DNA of 64,000 bases. It comes from Selenomonadales bacterium (GTDB taxonomy: Bacteria; Bacillota; Negativicutes; Sporomusales; UBA7701). The stretch spans positions 1 through 64,000 of the forward strand of contig JAHDOI010000055.1 in NCBI GenBank assembly GCA_018434945.1. The letters are read 5' to 3'. Within the stretch, counting starts at the first letter, position 1; every line of letters starts with the position of its first letter. The translations under genes and the position numbers were made by a program. Positions 7,713 to 16,656 of the stretch are shown here, piece by piece. Under the pieces are notes generated by a model. It did not search any database. It had not been told where the DNA came from and saw nothing but the letters and a program-made list of their open reading frames with translations.

Positions 7713-8288
7713 ATGAACGGCCTGGTCAAGAAGGTTGTCGCGATTTCGCTGATCGGCTGCCTGCAGCTGGGGACGGGCGCGGCGGTGGCGGAGGCGGCGA
7801 CGCGGCACGACGACAGCCGCCAGCGGCAGGAACAGAGGGTGAACCGCAACCATCAGGAGGAGCAGAGACGGCTGCAGGAGCAGCGCGAACGGGAGAAGCG
7901 GCTGCACGAGCAGCGCGAACGCGAGAAGCGGCTGCAGGAACAGCGTGAACGCGAGAAGCGGCTGCAGGAACAGCGTGAGCGCGAGAAGCGGCTGCAGGAA
8001 CAGCGTGAGCGCGAGAAGCGGCTGCAGGAACAGCGCGAGCGGGAACGGCGGCTGCAGGAGGAACGCCGGCTGCACGAGCAGCGCGAGCGGGAACGGCGGC
8101 ACCGGGAGGAGATGGAGCGGCACGAGCGGGAAATGCAGCGCCGCCACTACGAGAGCGATTGGGAATGGCACGAGCGGCAGGAGCGGGAGAAGGAGCGGCA
8201 CGATAATACGCTCCGCGATATCGGGCTGGGGCTGATTCTGCTGACGATCCTGGCGAACAGCGTGGGCGGGGACGAGGCGGGGGATTAG
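7713..8288 (+). CDS. Secreted Arg/Glu-rich repeat protein with C-terminal hydrophobic helix
   Basis: 191 aa. Signal peptide at about 1-29 (ends AAVAEAATR), then a long highly charged helix made of decapeptide repeats RLQEQREREK (about residues 53-112). A Trp/His/Arg-rich stretch follows, and a terminal hydrophobic segment (GLGLILLTILANSVGG) before an acidic tail. Such a sequence should form a long single helix or coiled coil in the envelope, perhaps bridging membrane and periplasm (inference). RBS AAGGAGGGATGACGG. The repeats are identical at DNA level, so copy number may vary. Confidence 0.75.
   Translation: MNGLVKKVVAISLIGCLQLGTGAAVAEAATRHDDSRQRQEQRVNRNHQEEQRRLQEQREREKRLHEQREREKRLQEQREREKRLQEQREREKRLQEQREREKRLQEQRERERRLQEERRLHEQRERERRHREEMERHEREMQRRHYESDWEWHERQEREKERHDNTLRDIGLGLILLTILANSVGGDEAGD
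7871..8050 (+). repeat. Six tandem 30-bp coding repeats
   Basis: Six adjacent 30-bp units starting GCTGCAGGA and ending GAGAAGCG encode the decapeptide RLQEQREREK with few changes. The near identity at silent sites points to recent expansion or slippage. Confidence 0.9.
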
Positions 8289-8367
8289 CGAGCATCCCCC
8301 ACTCTACTCTCCCCTACTCTCCCCTCCCCCACTCCCCTCTCATACTCGTTCCTATATGTAATACGCC

Positions 8368-8491
8368 GCGGCCGTTCAGAAGTGCCCAGATGCAAGGCGC
8401 ACCGGAAAAGTGCGCCGCGCCGCGTACTCGGATGTACGCAAGCAAGCGCTTTGAGGAGCAACGCCGCAGATGGGTGCTTATGGACGGCCGC
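8368..8491 (+). repeat. Dispersed hairpin element, copy R1
   Basis: Outer arms GCGGCCGTTCAGAAGTGCCC and the pairing right arm GGGTGCTTATGGACGGCCGC surround the conserved frame AGATGCAAGGCGCACCGG ... GAGGAGCAACGCCGCAGATG. The internal cassette includes CGTAC TCGGAT GTACG. About 124 bp. A C-rich run (8291-8345) precedes it. Confidence 0.8.
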
Positions 8492-8499
8492 CAACGTAG

Positions 8500-8539
8500 A
8501 AAAAGGACTTACCGAGAAAACTCTCGGTAAGTCCTTTTT
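8500..8539 (-). terminator. Intrinsic terminator of the minus-strand ncRNA
   Basis: AAAAAGGACTTACCGAGA (8500-8517) pairs perfectly over 18 bp with 8522-8539, with a 4-nt loop and a T5 end on the minus strand. Confidence 0.9.
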
Positions 8540-8736
8540 CATGCACTATTTAGGCCCGCGATACCGTTCCTGGTATGTCCATACCCGCTTCTCGCAGGTG
8601 GGTGTCCTGGCCGTGTTTTTGCCATCCGCTCTGAGGCGGCCCGACAGCCGCACAGGCACCGGACTCCCTTGTATTCAATGTAGGTTGGACATATTCAGGT
8701 GGCGCGTATCCCAGGCAGTTTTGCCGGTTGACGACA
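8540..8736 (-). ncRNA. Structured ncRNA of about 200 nt, 6S-like architecture
   Basis: Transcript predicted from about 8736 down to the terminator at 8539. The two halves fold on each other: GATAC, CCTG and TATGTCC on the 5' side pair with GGACATA, CAGG and GTATC on the 3' side, separated by asymmetric internal loops. Further in are GTCC/GGAC and a GCGGC/GCCGC hairpin. One long hairpin with an open middle, its own promoter and a terminator is the plan of 6S RNA (ssrS), which binds RNA polymerase holoenzyme. I cannot confirm family membership by eye; no T-box, TPP or other riboswitch motif is seen. Confidence 0.6.
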
Positions 8737-8742
8737 TTAGTT

Positions 8743-8771
8743 ATCTTAGCATACGGGCCGCCGGGAGGCAA
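8743..8771 (-). promoter_or_regulatory. Promoter of the 8.5-8.7 kb ncRNA
   Basis: On the minus strand: TTGCCT (8771-8766), a 17-nt spacer, and TAAGAT (8748-8743), placing the start near 8736. Confidence 0.65.
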
Positions 8772-8860
8772 CGGCGCCTGAAGGCGGCCTGGGGCGTTTG
8801 GCCCGCGCCCGCTTCTTTTCTCTTCGCCCGGACACGGTTATGCGCCGGTATGCGCGGTTT

Positions 8861-9565
8861 TTATTTTACGCAGAGGTAGGTGTGGATGAAGGGCGGAGCC
8901 GCTTCGGCGCTGACGACGGTGAAGCCGGCTTTTTCGAGCAGGCCGAGCATTATCCAGTCGAGGGTGGGGTGTTCGTCGCGGAGGGTGGTTTCGGTGTCGC
9001 GGGCGACTTTTTCGCCGCCGGCGGCGGCGATGGCGGCGACGATGCCGGCGAAGTAGCGTTCGAAGTCGGGGGTTTCGGAGGGAAGGACGGCGTCCTGGAG
9101 GAGGAAGCGGCCGCCGGGCTTTAGGAGGCGGTGGACGCGCCGCAGGGCGATGTGTTTCCAGAAGTCGGGGAGGTGGTGGAGGGCGAGCTGGGAGAGGACG
9201 GCGTCGAAGGTGGCGGCGGGGTATTGACAGGTGAGGAAGCCGGCCTGGCCGAAGGCGATGTTGGCGAGGCCGCGCTGCTGGGCTTTGGCGGCGGCGCAGG
9301 AGAGCATTTCGCCGGAAACGTCGACGGCGTGGACGCGGGCGCAATGGAGGGCGAGGCCGAGGGCGGTCTCACCGGTGCCGCAGCCGATGTCGAGGATGAC
9401 GTGGTCAGGCTGCAGGCCGAGGGCGGCTTTAATTTTGGCGCTTTCGGCGCCGCTGTCGCGCATTTTCCGCATATATGCGTCGTAGGCTTCGACTTCGGCG
9501 AGGGTGGAGAAGTCGACGCCGGAGTGGCGCTGTTCGTCGTAGCGCCAGCGGGGGTCGGGGAGCAT
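8861..9565 (-). CDS. Class I SAM-dependent methyltransferase, UbiE-like
   Basis: 234 aa from the ATG at 9565 (GGAGG 8 nt upstream). Motif I is ILDIGCGTGET (about residue 57), followed by the acidic end of strand 2 (VHAVDVS), motif II AATFDAVLSQLALHHL and motif III LKPGGRFLLQDAVLP. A Rossmann methyltransferase of the UbiE/Methyltransf_11 type; small-molecule or quinone-like substrates are possible but not indicated by context. The TRAP cluster ends just upstream on the same strand, separated by a hairpin, so it may be an independent unit. Confidence 0.88.
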   Translation of the reverse strand: MLPDPRWRYDEQRHSGVDFSTLAEVEAYDAYMRKMRDSGAESAKIKAALGLQPDHVILDIGCGTGETALGLALHCARVHAVDVSGEMLSCAAAKAQQRGLANIAFGQAGFLTCQYPAATFDAVLSQLALHHLPDFWKHIALRRVHRLLKPGGRFLLQDAVLPSETPDFERYFAGIVAAIAAAGGEKVARDTETTLRDEHPTLDWIMLGLLEKAGFTVVSAEAAPPFIHTYLCVK

Positions 9566-9599
9566 GGCTGTCACCTCCTGTTATGGGACGGCAGGGAGA

Positions 9600-9631
9600 G
9601 GCTCCTGCCGTCCGGATGGTCGGCAGGAGCC
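9600..9631 (-). terminator. Hairpin at the end of the first TRAP operon
   Basis: GGCTCCTGCCG pairs with CGGCAGGAGCC over 11 bp (loop of 10). The T-run on the minus strand is weak, so it may also protect the 3' end. Confidence 0.6.
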
Positions 9632-9646
9632 TTGGGAGGGGGGTAG

Positions 9647-10906
9647 TTAGATGATGATTTTGAAGAACAGCGGCAGGTATACCACGGCCGCGTAAACGAG
9701 GAGCAAAGCGGTGAGGAAGGGTATGACGGAGCGGCTGATCTTTTCGATGGATACGCCGGAGACGGTGCTGGCGACGTAGAGGTTGATGGCCACCGGCGGG
9801 GTGACCATGCCGATCGCCAGCCCCAGCACGATCATGAGGCCGAAGTGGATGAGGTCGACTTCGAGCTGGGTTATCAGCGGCAGGAAGACCGGGGTGAGGA
9901 GGATGAGCGCCGAGGCGGTCTCCATGAAGAAGCCGGCGATGAAGATAACGATATTGACCAGCAGCAGGAGGATGAATTTGTTGTCGGACAGGGCGAGGAT
10001 GTTTTCGGCGATGAGCTTGGGGATCTGCCAGTTGGCGAAGATCCAGCTGAGCGCCGCGGATACGGCGATGATGAACATGATGACCGACATGGTGATGGCC
10101 GACCGGCAGAAGATGCGGTAGATGTCCTTCCAGCCCATGTCGCGGTAGACGAAGACGGCGACGATGAGCGCCCAGTCGACGGCGATGACGGCCGCCTCGG
10201 AGGGGGTGAAGTAGCCGGAGAAGATGCCGCCGAGGATGATGACCGGCGTAAGCAGTCCCCAGACGGCTTCGAAGAAGGTCTTGCCGACGTTTTTCCACGA
10301 GAAGGGCGAGCCTTTGGCGTAGTCCCTTTTGTAGGCGATGTAGAGGGCGACGGATATGAGAGCCACACCCATGAGAACGCCGGGCACGAAGCCGTTGAGG
10401 AAGAGCTTGGCGACCGACTGGTCGGCGATGACACAGTAGAGGATCATGGGCACCGAGGGGGGGATGACGACGCCGATGCAGCCGCCGGCGGCAATGAGGG
10501 CCGCGGAGGAGGGGACGTCGTAGAGCTTTTTGCGCAGTTCGGGGATGAGGGGCGTGCCGACGGCGGCGGTGGTCGCCGCGCCCGAGCCGGAGATGGCGGC
10601 GAAGAACATCGACGCCAGCACGGCCACGACCCACAGCCCGCCTTTCAAGAAGCCGAGGATGGAGTCGGCGAACTGGACGAGCTTCTCCGATATCTTGCCC
10701 TGGGCGAGGAGGTCGCCGGCGAGGATGAAGAAGGGCACGGCGACGAGGGGGAAGGAGTCGGCGCCGGCGAACATGCGCTGCGGCAGGACGAGCAGGGAGA
10801 CGTCCTGGGTGACGAGGATGACGAGGGCGGTGAGGCCGATGGCGATGGCGATCGGCAGCCCGAGGAACAGGAGGAGGAAGAAGGTGCCGAATAGCATCGT
10901 GATCAT
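9647..10906 (-). CDS. dctM: TRAP transporter large permease DctM (system 1)
   Basis: 419 aa; the start ATG at 10906 overlaps the dctQ stop (ATGA), with GGAGG upstream. About 12 membrane segments. Family motifs include VAVPFFILAGDLLAQGKIS, the SGSGAATTAAVG loop, IPPSVPMILY and the final GMVTPPVAINLYV. It forms the Na+-coupled carrier of a tripartite TRAP transporter with the 167-aa DctQ and the lipoprotein binding protein just upstream. Substrate is likely an organic or sugar acid, given the linked dehydratase (inference). Confidence 0.95.
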   Translation of the reverse strand: MITMLFGTFFLLLFLGLPIAIAIGLTALVILVTQDVSLLVLPQRMFAGADSFPLVAVPFFILAGDLLAQGKISEKLVQFADSILGFLKGGLWVVAVLASMFFAAISGSGAATTAAVGTPLIPELRKKLYDVPSSAALIAAGGCIGVVIPPSVPMILYCVIADQSVAKLFLNGFVPGVLMGVALISVALYIAYKRDYAKGSPFSWKNVGKTFFEAVWGLLTPVIILGGIFSGYFTPSEAAVIAVDWALIVAVFVYRDMGWKDIYRIFCRSAITMSVIMFIIAVSAALSWIFANWQIPKLIAENILALSDNKFILLLLVNIVIFIAGFFMETASALILLTPVFLPLITQLEVDLIHFGLMIVLGLAIGMVTPPVAINLYVASTVSGVSIEKISRSVIPFLTALLLVYAAVVYLPLFFKIII

Positions 10907-11406
10907 GCCGCTTCCTCCTTGGCCACGATCTGGCGGATGCGGCCGGCGATGCCGGCCAGAGCGTGGAGCATCATGATGAGCATGCTGATCGGTATGCTGT
11001 AGTAGATGTATTTCATGGGGATGGACATGGCGGGGGATATCTGGAAGACCTGCATCTGGATCATCTCTATGCCGTAGTAACCGGCGGCCGCGAAGAAGAC
11101 GAGCGAGAGCAGGTAGGATAAGATGACGAACAAGGCGTGAATCTTCTTGGGCAATGCCTCGATCACGAAGGTGATGGCGATGTGGTTGCCCCGCTTGTAG
11201 GCCATGGTGGCGGCAAAGAATGTGCCCCATACGAGGAGGTAGCGGGACAGTTCCTCGCTCCAGGTGAGGGCGGCGAAGAAGACCCGGCAGATGACCTGGA
11301 GCGTCGTGACGACCACCATGGCGCACATGATGAGGAATACGAGGCTTACGGTCGCCTTGTCGGCGTAGTCGCTGGCGGCGTTCAGGATTGCTTCAAGTTT
11401 CGCCAT
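10903..11406 (-). CDS. dctQ: TRAP transporter small permease DctQ (system 1)
   Basis: 167 aa, four membrane helices, with the DctQ signature around WSEELSRYLLVWGTFFAATMAYKRG. This subunit pairs with DctM in the cytoplasmic membrane to form the carrier. It overlaps dctM by 4 nt and lies 9 nt after dctP, so all three are translated from one message. Confidence 0.95.
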   Translation of the reverse strand: MAKLEAILNAASDYADKATVSLVFLIMCAMVVVTTLQVICRVFFAALTWSEELSRYLLVWGTFFAATMAYKRGNHIAITFVIEALPKKIHALFVILSYLLSLVFFAAAGYYGIEMIQMQVFQISPAMSIPMKYIYYSIPISMLIMMLHALAGIAGRIRQIVAKEEAA

Positions 11407-11415
11407 CGCGCTGCC

Positions 11416-12423
11416 TTATTTCTTAGCTTTCTCGATGTCTTGCAGCAGGGTGCCGAATTTTTGGCCGTATTTGTCGTAGACCGGTTTGACCGCCGCCTGG
11501 AACGCCTTGCTGTCGGGCTCGATTATCTCCATGCCTTTTTCTTTGAGGGCTTTGAGCTGGCCTTCCATCTGCTCGGCGTTCCATTTGCGCTCATGCTGGG
11601 CGGCTTCCTGGGCGGCTTTGACGAGGATGGCCTGGGTGTCTTTGTCGAAGCCAGCGAAGACTTTCTTGCTCATCAGGAAGAGCGCCGGCGCGTAGGTGTG
11701 CTTGGTCATGGAGAGGTATTTCTGGGTTTCGTTGAGTTTGAAGGCGTAGATTACGTTGACGGGGTTTTCCTGGCCGTCGATGGTGCCCTGCTGGAGGGCG
11801 GTGAGGGCTTCGGTCCAGGCCATCGGGACGGCGTTGGCGCCGAGGGTTTTGAAGGTGTCGATGTATACCGGGTTTTCCATTACCCTGATTTTGAGGCCGG
11901 CCATGTCGGCGGGGGCTTTGACGGCTTTTTTGGAGTTTGTGAGGTTGCGGAAGCCGCGCTCGGCGTAGGCCAGGCCTTTGAGGTTGATGGTGTCGAGTTT
12001 GTCGAGCACTTTTTGGCCGACCGGGCCGTCAAGCACTTTGTAGGCTTCCTGGGGCGAGGCGAACAGGAAGGGCATCTCGAAGGCCGCGAGTTCGGGCAGG
12101 AAGTTGGCGACCGGGCCGTTGGTGATCACGCCCATGTGGACGGTACCGAGCTGCATGCCTTCGATGAGGGTGCGCTCGTCGCCGAGGGAAGCGTTGGGGT
12201 GGATTTCGACTTTGACCATGCCTTTGGTGCGCTGTTCGACGAGTTCTTTGAATTTGGCGGCGGCGATGTGGAAGCCGTCTTTTTCGTTTACGACGTGGGC
12301 GAGTTTGATGGTTTTCGGCTCGTTTTTGGCCGGGGCGGGTTTGGTGCCGCCGCCGCAGGCGGATACGAGGAAGGTGACGGTGAGCAGCAGGGCGACGACG
12401 AGGATCAGTTTGCTTTTTGACAT
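11416..12423 (-). CDS. dctP: TRAP substrate-binding lipoprotein DctP (system 1)
   Basis: 335 aa from the ATG at 12423 (AAGGAGG upstream). Lipoprotein signal with lipobox LVSACG (Cys near 22). The DctP fold is indicated by AHVVNEKDGFHIAAAKFKEL, the conserved Arg region GLKIRVMENPVY (typical carboxylate-binding Arg), and the motif LQQGTIDGQENPVN. It captures the ligand in the periplasm and delivers it to DctQM. It sits 28 bp after the dehydratase gene, tying uptake to that reaction. Confidence 0.93.
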   Translation of the reverse strand: MSKSKLILVVALLLTVTFLVSACGGGTKPAPAKNEPKTIKLAHVVNEKDGFHIAAAKFKELVEQRTKGMVKVEIHPNASLGDERTLIEGMQLGTVHMGVITNGPVANFLPELAAFEMPFLFASPQEAYKVLDGPVGQKVLDKLDTINLKGLAYAERGFRNLTNSKKAVKAPADMAGLKIRVMENPVYIDTFKTLGANAVPMAWTEALTALQQGTIDGQENPVNVIYAFKLNETQKYLSMTKHTYAPALFLMSKKVFAGFDKDTQAILVKAAQEAAQHERKWNAEQMEGQLKALKEKGMEIIEPDSKAFQAAVKPVYDKYGQKFGTLLQDIEKAKK

Positions 12424-12451
12424 GTGGGGAGCCTCCTTAATGAATATTAAT

Positions 12452-14116
12452 TTATTGGTTCGGTGCCTTGAGGACGGCGCCGGTGCTGGCGGAGCCGACC
12501 ATGGCGGCATATCTGGCCAGGTAGCCGGTGGTGACTTTGGGGGCAGGTTTCTTCCAGGCGGCTTTGCGCTTGGCCATTTCGGTGTCGCTGATTTCGACGG
12601 TGAGGGCGCGGCCGGGGATGTCGAGTTTGATGACGTCGCCTTCGCGGACGAGGGCGATAGGGCCGCCGCTCATGGCTTCGGGGGAGATGTGGCCGACGCA
12701 GGCGCCGCGGGTGGCGCCGCTGAAGCGGCCGTCGGTGAGGAGGGCGACTTTGAGGCCCATGCCGGCGATGACGGCGGTGGGGTTGAGCATTTCTTTCATG
12801 CCGGGGCCGCCCTGGGGGCCTTCGTAGCGGATGACGACGACGTCGCCGTCTTTGATCTTTTTGGCGAGGATGGCGGCGATGGCGGCGTCTTCGGAGTCGA
12901 AGACGCGGGCGATGCCTTTGAAGACGAGCATGTCGTCGGCGACGGCGCTTTCTTTGACGACGGCGCCTTCGGGGGCGAGGTTGCCTTTTAGTATGGCGAT
13001 GCCGCCGGTTTTGCGGTAGGGGTCGGCGACGGCGCGGATGACGTCGGGCCGGGCGATGGCGGCGTTTTTGATGCGTTCGGCGACGGTGCCGGCGACGGTG
13101 ACGGCGTCGGTGTGGATGAGTTTGAGTTTGGCGAGTTCTTTCATGACGGCGTTGATGCCGCCTGCTTCGTTGAGGTCCTGGAGGTGGTGGCTGCCGCCGG
13201 GGCTGAGTTTGGTGATGTAGGGCGTTTTGGCGCTGATGGCGTCGAAGAGGCTGAGGGGCAGCTCGAGGCCGGCGTCGTGGGCGATGGCGGGCAGGTGGAG
13301 GACGGTGTTGGAGGAGCCGCCGATGCCCATGTCGACGGCGACGGCGTTTTCGAAGGCTTTCATGGTCATGATGTCGCGCGGTTTGATGTCTTTGGCGACG
13401 AGGGTCATGACGGCTTCGCCGGCTTTTTTGGCGAGGGCGCGGCGGGCGCCGAAGTAGGCGGCGGGGATGGTGCCGTTGCCGGGCAGGCCCATGCCGAGGG
13501 CTTCGGTGAGGCAGTTCATGGTGTTGGCGGTGAAAAGACCGGCGCAGGAGCCGCAGCCGGGGCAGGCTTTCTGTTCGAGGGCGTCGAGTTCGGCGGCGGA
13601 GATTTTGCCTGCTTCGTAGAGGCCGGCGGCTTCGAAGGCCTGGCTGACGCTGATGTCTTTGCCCTGATGGCGGCCGGCGAGCATGGGACCGCCGCTGACG
13701 ACGACAGCCGGTATGTTGAGGCGGGCCGCGGCCATGAGCATGCCGGGGACGATTTTGTCGCAGTTGGGGATGAGGACGAGGCCGTCAAAGCCGTGGGCGA
13801 CGGCCATGGCTTCGATGGAGTCGGCGATGAGTTCGCGGCTGGCGAGGGGGAATTTCATGCCGTCGTGGCCCATGGCGATGCCATCGCAGATGCCGATGGC
13901 AGGGAATTCGGCCGGGGTGCCGCCGGCGGCGGAGACGCCGAGTTTGACGGCGTCGGCGATGTCGCGGAGGTGGAAATGGCCGGGGATGATTTCGTTGAAG
14001 GAGTTGCAGATGCCGATGAGGGGCTTTTTGAGGTCTTCGGCTGTGTATCCCATTGCGTAGAAGAGTGAGCGGTGGGCGGCGCGGGTGGAGCCTTTCTTGA
14101 CGATGTCGCTGCGCAT
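12452..14116 (-). CDS. ilvD: Dihydroxy-acid dehydratase / IlvD-EDD family
   Basis: 554 aa, full length. Iron-sulfur ligand cysteines are seen in [11 protein letters not shown] (C37), IPNCDK (C119) and [11 protein letters not shown] (C191 of the trio at C185, C188 and C191); K121 is the expected carbamylated Mg ligand, and the catalytic Ser lies in GRFSGATRG. IlvD dehydrates 2,3-dihydroxy-3-methylbutanoate in valine/isoleucine synthesis; close relatives (EDD, sugar-acid dehydratases) act on aldonic acids. No ilvB, C or E neighbours are present, and it heads a TRAP operon, so a sugar-acid dehydratase is a real alternative. Length and motifs fit IlvD best. Confidence 0.88.
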   Translation of the reverse strand: MRSDIVKKGSTRAAHRSLFYAMGYTAEDLKKPLIGICNSFNEIIPGHFHLRDIADAVKLGVSAAGGTPAEFPAIGICDGIAMGHDGMKFPLASRELIADSIEAMAVAHGFDGLVLIPNCDKIVPGMLMAAARLNIPAVVVSGGPMLAGRHQGKDISVSQAFEAAGLYEAGKISAAELDALEQKACPGCGSCAGLFTANTMNCLTEALGMGLPGNGTIPAAYFGARRALAKKAGEAVMTLVAKDIKPRDIMTMKAFENAVAVDMGIGGSSNTVLHLPAIAHDAGLELPLSLFDAISAKTPYITKLSPGGSHHLQDLNEAGGINAVMKELAKLKLIHTDAVTVAGTVAERIKNAAIARPDVIRAVADPYRKTGGIAILKGNLAPEGAVVKESAVADDMLVFKGIARVFDSEDAAIAAILAKKIKDGDVVVIRYEGPQGGPGMKEMLNPTAVIAGMGLKVALLTDGRFSGATRGACVGHISPEAMSGGPIALVREGDVIKLDIPGRALTVEISDTEMAKRKAAWKKPAPKVTTGYLARYAAMVGSASTGAVLKAPNQ

Positions 14117-14147
14117 GTGATCCTCTCCCTTGTGTTTTTTCTTTCTT

Positions 14148-14167
14148 ACAATTCTACCGGAAATTGT
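14148..14167. promoter_or_regulatory. Inverted repeat upstream of ilvD-dctPQM
   Basis: ACAATT-N8-AATTGT, centred about 40 bp before the ilvD start in an AT-rich 135-bp gap. A candidate site for the neighbouring AraC-type regulator or another repressor; no experimental basis. Confidence 0.35.
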
Positions 14168-14251
14168 CCGATAATTATTTCAATTACTTGTGGAATATTT
14201 GGAAAATCCTGCTGTAAGTTTACGGGAGACGTTGGCAGGGCAGATGGGGCG

Positions 14252-14974
14252 TTATCGGCGGCCCGAGTCCTTCCGGTATTGCAGCGGCGATATTTTGTAC
14301 CTGTTCTTGAAGCAGGTGGTGAAGTAGGCGGCGTCTTTGAAGCCTACGCGGCCGGCGATTTCGGTTACTGACAGGTCGGTGGCGGCGAGCATTTCCTCCG
14401 CCTTGGCGAGCCTGAGGTCCCGGACGTAGTCGACGAGGGATGTGCCGGTGAGTTGTTTGAAGGTGCGGCTGAGGTGGAACTGGCTGAGGTAGACGGCTTG
14501 GGCGACGTCGCGGAGTCTGATGGGGCTGTCGAGGTTGGCGGCGATGTATTGTTCGACTTTGGCGACGAGGGGCGGCCTGCGGTCGGGCATGTGGGGCGCG
14601 GGGGTCTCGGCGGCTTTGGCGACGAGGGCGGCTACTTCGGCGGGACGGATGGGCTTGAGAAGGTAGTCGGCTACGCCGGCCCGCAGGGCGGTGCGGGCGT
14701 AGTCGAATTCGTTGTAGGCGGAGACGATTACGACGTTGGCGGCGGGGTTGTCGGCGAGGATGGCGGCGGCGGCCTTGAGGCCGTCGCAGCCGGGCATGCG
14801 GATGTCGAGGAAGACGAGTTCGGGCCGGTGTTCGGCGGCGAGGGAGATGGCGTCGAGGCCGTTGTCGGCTTCGAGACATAGGGCGACGGGGAGCCGTTCT
14901 TTGGCGACGACTTTTTTTATGAAGGTGCGGACGGTGATTTCGTCGTCGGCGACGAGGATTTTAATGTCCCGCAT
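14252..14974 (-). CDS. AraC-type response regulator (REC-HTH_AraC)
   Basis: 240 aa. Receiver domain 1-120 with acidic DD at 10-11, phospho-acceptor Asp in VFLDIRMPG (D57) and Lys in YLLKPIRP. The AraC double helix-turn-helix spans about 135-240 (RLRDVAQAVYLSQFHLSRTF and VTEIAGRVGFKDAAYFTTCF). Its start overlaps the 3' end of the histidine kinase gene, forming a YesM/YesN-like pair. The likely targets are the flanking TRAP operons (inference). Confidence 0.92.
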   Translation of the reverse strand: MRDIKILVADDEITVRTFIKKVVAKERLPVALCLEADNGLDAISLAAEHRPELVFLDIRMPGCDGLKAAAAILADNPAANVVIVSAYNEFDYARTALRAGVADYLLKPIRPAEVAALVAKAAETPAPHMPDRRPPLVAKVEQYIAANLDSPIRLRDVAQAVYLSQFHLSRTFKQLTGTSLVDYVRDLRLAKAEEMLAATDLSVTEIAGRVGFKDAAYFTTCFKNRYKISPLQYRKDSGRR

Positions 14975-16550
14975 CGTGGTTACCGCCTATCGCCGGGAAG
15001 GTGAGTTCGACGGTGGCACCCCGGCCTTTTTCGCTGTGGATGGCGAAGGTGTACTGGTCTTTGAAGTAGTACTGCAGCCGGTTCTTGACGCTGCTGAGGC
15101 CGATGCCGCCGCCTTTGCCGGGAGCGGGGACGGCGGCGGGATCGAAGCCGAGTCCGTTGTCGGCGACGCGGCAGCGGAGGCTGCCGCCGTCGCGGCGGAC
15201 GGTGATGGTTATGGCGCCTGCGCCGCCGCTGAGTTCGAAGCCGTGGACGATGGCGTTTTCGACGAGGGGCTGCAGGAGCATGCAGGGGATGAGGGTTTCG
15301 TCGAGGCCGGGCTGGATGTCGAAAGCGACGCTGAGCCGGCCGCCGAACCGGGATTGCTGGATGTGGAGGTAGTTGTCGAGCATTTTCAGTTCTTCGCGCA
15401 GGGGGATGAGTTCTTCGGTTTTCCGCAGGGTGAAGCGGAGGAGGTCGGAGAGGCTCCAGACGAGGCCGGCGACCCGTTCGGCGCCGTCGATGTAGGCCAT
15501 CTGGGCGATGGTGCCCAGGGTGTTGAAGAGGAAATGAGGGTTTATCTGCGACTGGAGGAGTTTGAAGTCGGCTTCGCGCAGGGCCTGTTCGAGCCGGGCG
15601 GAGGCGATCTGTTCCCTGACGAGGGAGAGGCGGCTGTTGTCGAGTTCTTTCTGCCTGAGGGCGGCGGCGGACATTTCGGTGATGAGGCTGGCGATGGCGA
15701 AGGTGGCTTCGGCGGCGGCGTAGAGTCGGCTCTTGGGCTCGATGCGGATGGCTGTGGAGCCTGCGAGGAGGTCGCCGGCGGGGATGGCGTAGCGCGCGGC
15801 CAGGTCGTCGATGGTGCGCTGGAGCGCGGCCGGGTCGGGTTTGCTGAGGTAGACCTGCCCGCAGCGGATGTAGCCGATGACGATGGCGCCGTCGAAGATG
15901 GGGATGATGATGCTGGCGACGTCGTTGCAGCATTGGAAGAGGTGCGGGCGGTGGGTGCGGCCGATGTCGCCGATGACTTTTTCGACGTAGCGGCCGCAGT
16001 GGCGCCCGCCGCTGGCGCTGTCGAGGAGGGCGCAGAAGCGGGGGTAGTTGTCGGCTTTGACGACGGTTTCGCCGGCGGTGTCGATGATGGTGAGGCTGAG
16101 GCCGATGGCTTCGGAGAGTTTGTTGAGGATGCCGCGGATGACGTCGAGGTCGAGGAGGGCGCGGATGTCGGCTTCGCCGGCCGCCCGGTCGGGCGACGGC
16201 GGCTGGGCGAGGAGGCGCTGGAATTTCGAGGGGGTGTAGACGATGATGAGTTTGAGTTCCTCGTCGGCGTCGTTGATGACTTTGTGGCGGGTGTAGGGGT
16301 GGATGTGCCTGATGTCGCCCGGCTGGAGACGGTAGGCCCGGCCGTCGATGATCTGGGCGCCGCTGCCGGAGACGACGTAGATGACCTGTTCGTCGCCGGA
16401 GTGGAGGTGCTCGTCCTGGGTGGTGCGGGGGTAGAAGGTGATGAGGCCGACGCTCATCCTTTCGATGTCGAGGTTGCTCGGCTCGACGAACCAGAGGATG
16501 CTGCCCCATTCGAAGTATTGGCTTTGGCCGAGCTGGCTGATTTCCGCCAT
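14961..16550 (-). CDS. Histidine kinase with cupin and PocR sensor domains
   Basis: 529 aa. N-terminal AraC-type cupin about 20-110 (HLHSGDEQVIYVVSGSG, IHPYTRHKV). A PocR ligand domain follows at about 135-270, with its Cys/His-rich core (FCALLDSASGGRHCGRY, FQCCNDVAS). Then comes a LytS/YesM-type kinase: phospho-acceptor His in QINPHFLFNTL (about 339) and ATPase N-box LVENAIVHGF, G-box ADNGLGFDP. No membrane segments, so it senses a cytoplasmic compound. PocR domains elsewhere sense small alcohols or hydrocarbon-like ligands. RBS GGGAGG. Cognate regulator overlaps downstream. Confidence 0.9.
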   Translation of the reverse strand: MAEISQLGQSQYFEWGSILWFVEPSNLDIERMSVGLITFYPRTTQDEHLHSGDEQVIYVVSGSGAQIIDGRAYRLQPGDIRHIHPYTRHKVINDADEELKLIIVYTPSKFQRLLAQPPSPDRAAGEADIRALLDLDVIRGILNKLSEAIGLSLTIIDTAGETVVKADNYPRFCALLDSASGGRHCGRYVEKVIGDIGRTHRPHLFQCCNDVASIIIPIFDGAIVIGYIRCGQVYLSKPDPAALQRTIDDLAARYAIPAGDLLAGSTAIRIEPKSRLYAAAEATFAIASLITEMSAAALRQKELDNSRLSLVREQIASARLEQALREADFKLLQSQINPHFLFNTLGTIAQMAYIDGAERVAGLVWSLSDLLRFTLRKTEELIPLREELKMLDNYLHIQQSRFGGRLSVAFDIQPGLDETLIPCMLLQPLVENAIVHGFELSGGAGAITITVRRDGGSLRCRVADNGLGFDPAAVPAPGKGGGIGLSSVKNRLQYYFKDQYTFAIHSEKGRGATVELTFPAIGGNHDAGH

Positions 16551-16608
16551 CGGGCTGACCTCCCTCCTGCCCTGCTCGGGCGGGCTGTTTTGTCGGGGGA
16601 AACGGGAA

Positions 16609-16633
16609 AAGACCGGATGCGCGATCCGGTCTT
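16609..16633 (-). terminator. Terminator after TRAP system 2
   Basis: AAGACCGGAT (16609-16618) pairs with ATCCGGTCTT (16624-16633), followed by TTTT on the minus strand. It separates dctM2 from the kinase gene. Confidence 0.75.
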
Positions 16634-16656
16634 GGCATGCCTTGCGGATTGCGTAG

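Noticed and set aside
7871..8050. CRISPR array
   Set aside because: Repeats are directly adjacent 30-bp coding units without spacers, inside one reading frame.
8368..8491. Classical insertion sequence or MITE with target-site duplication
   Set aside because: No obvious flanking direct repeats and no transposase; arms are not a constant terminal inverted repeat but change between copies.
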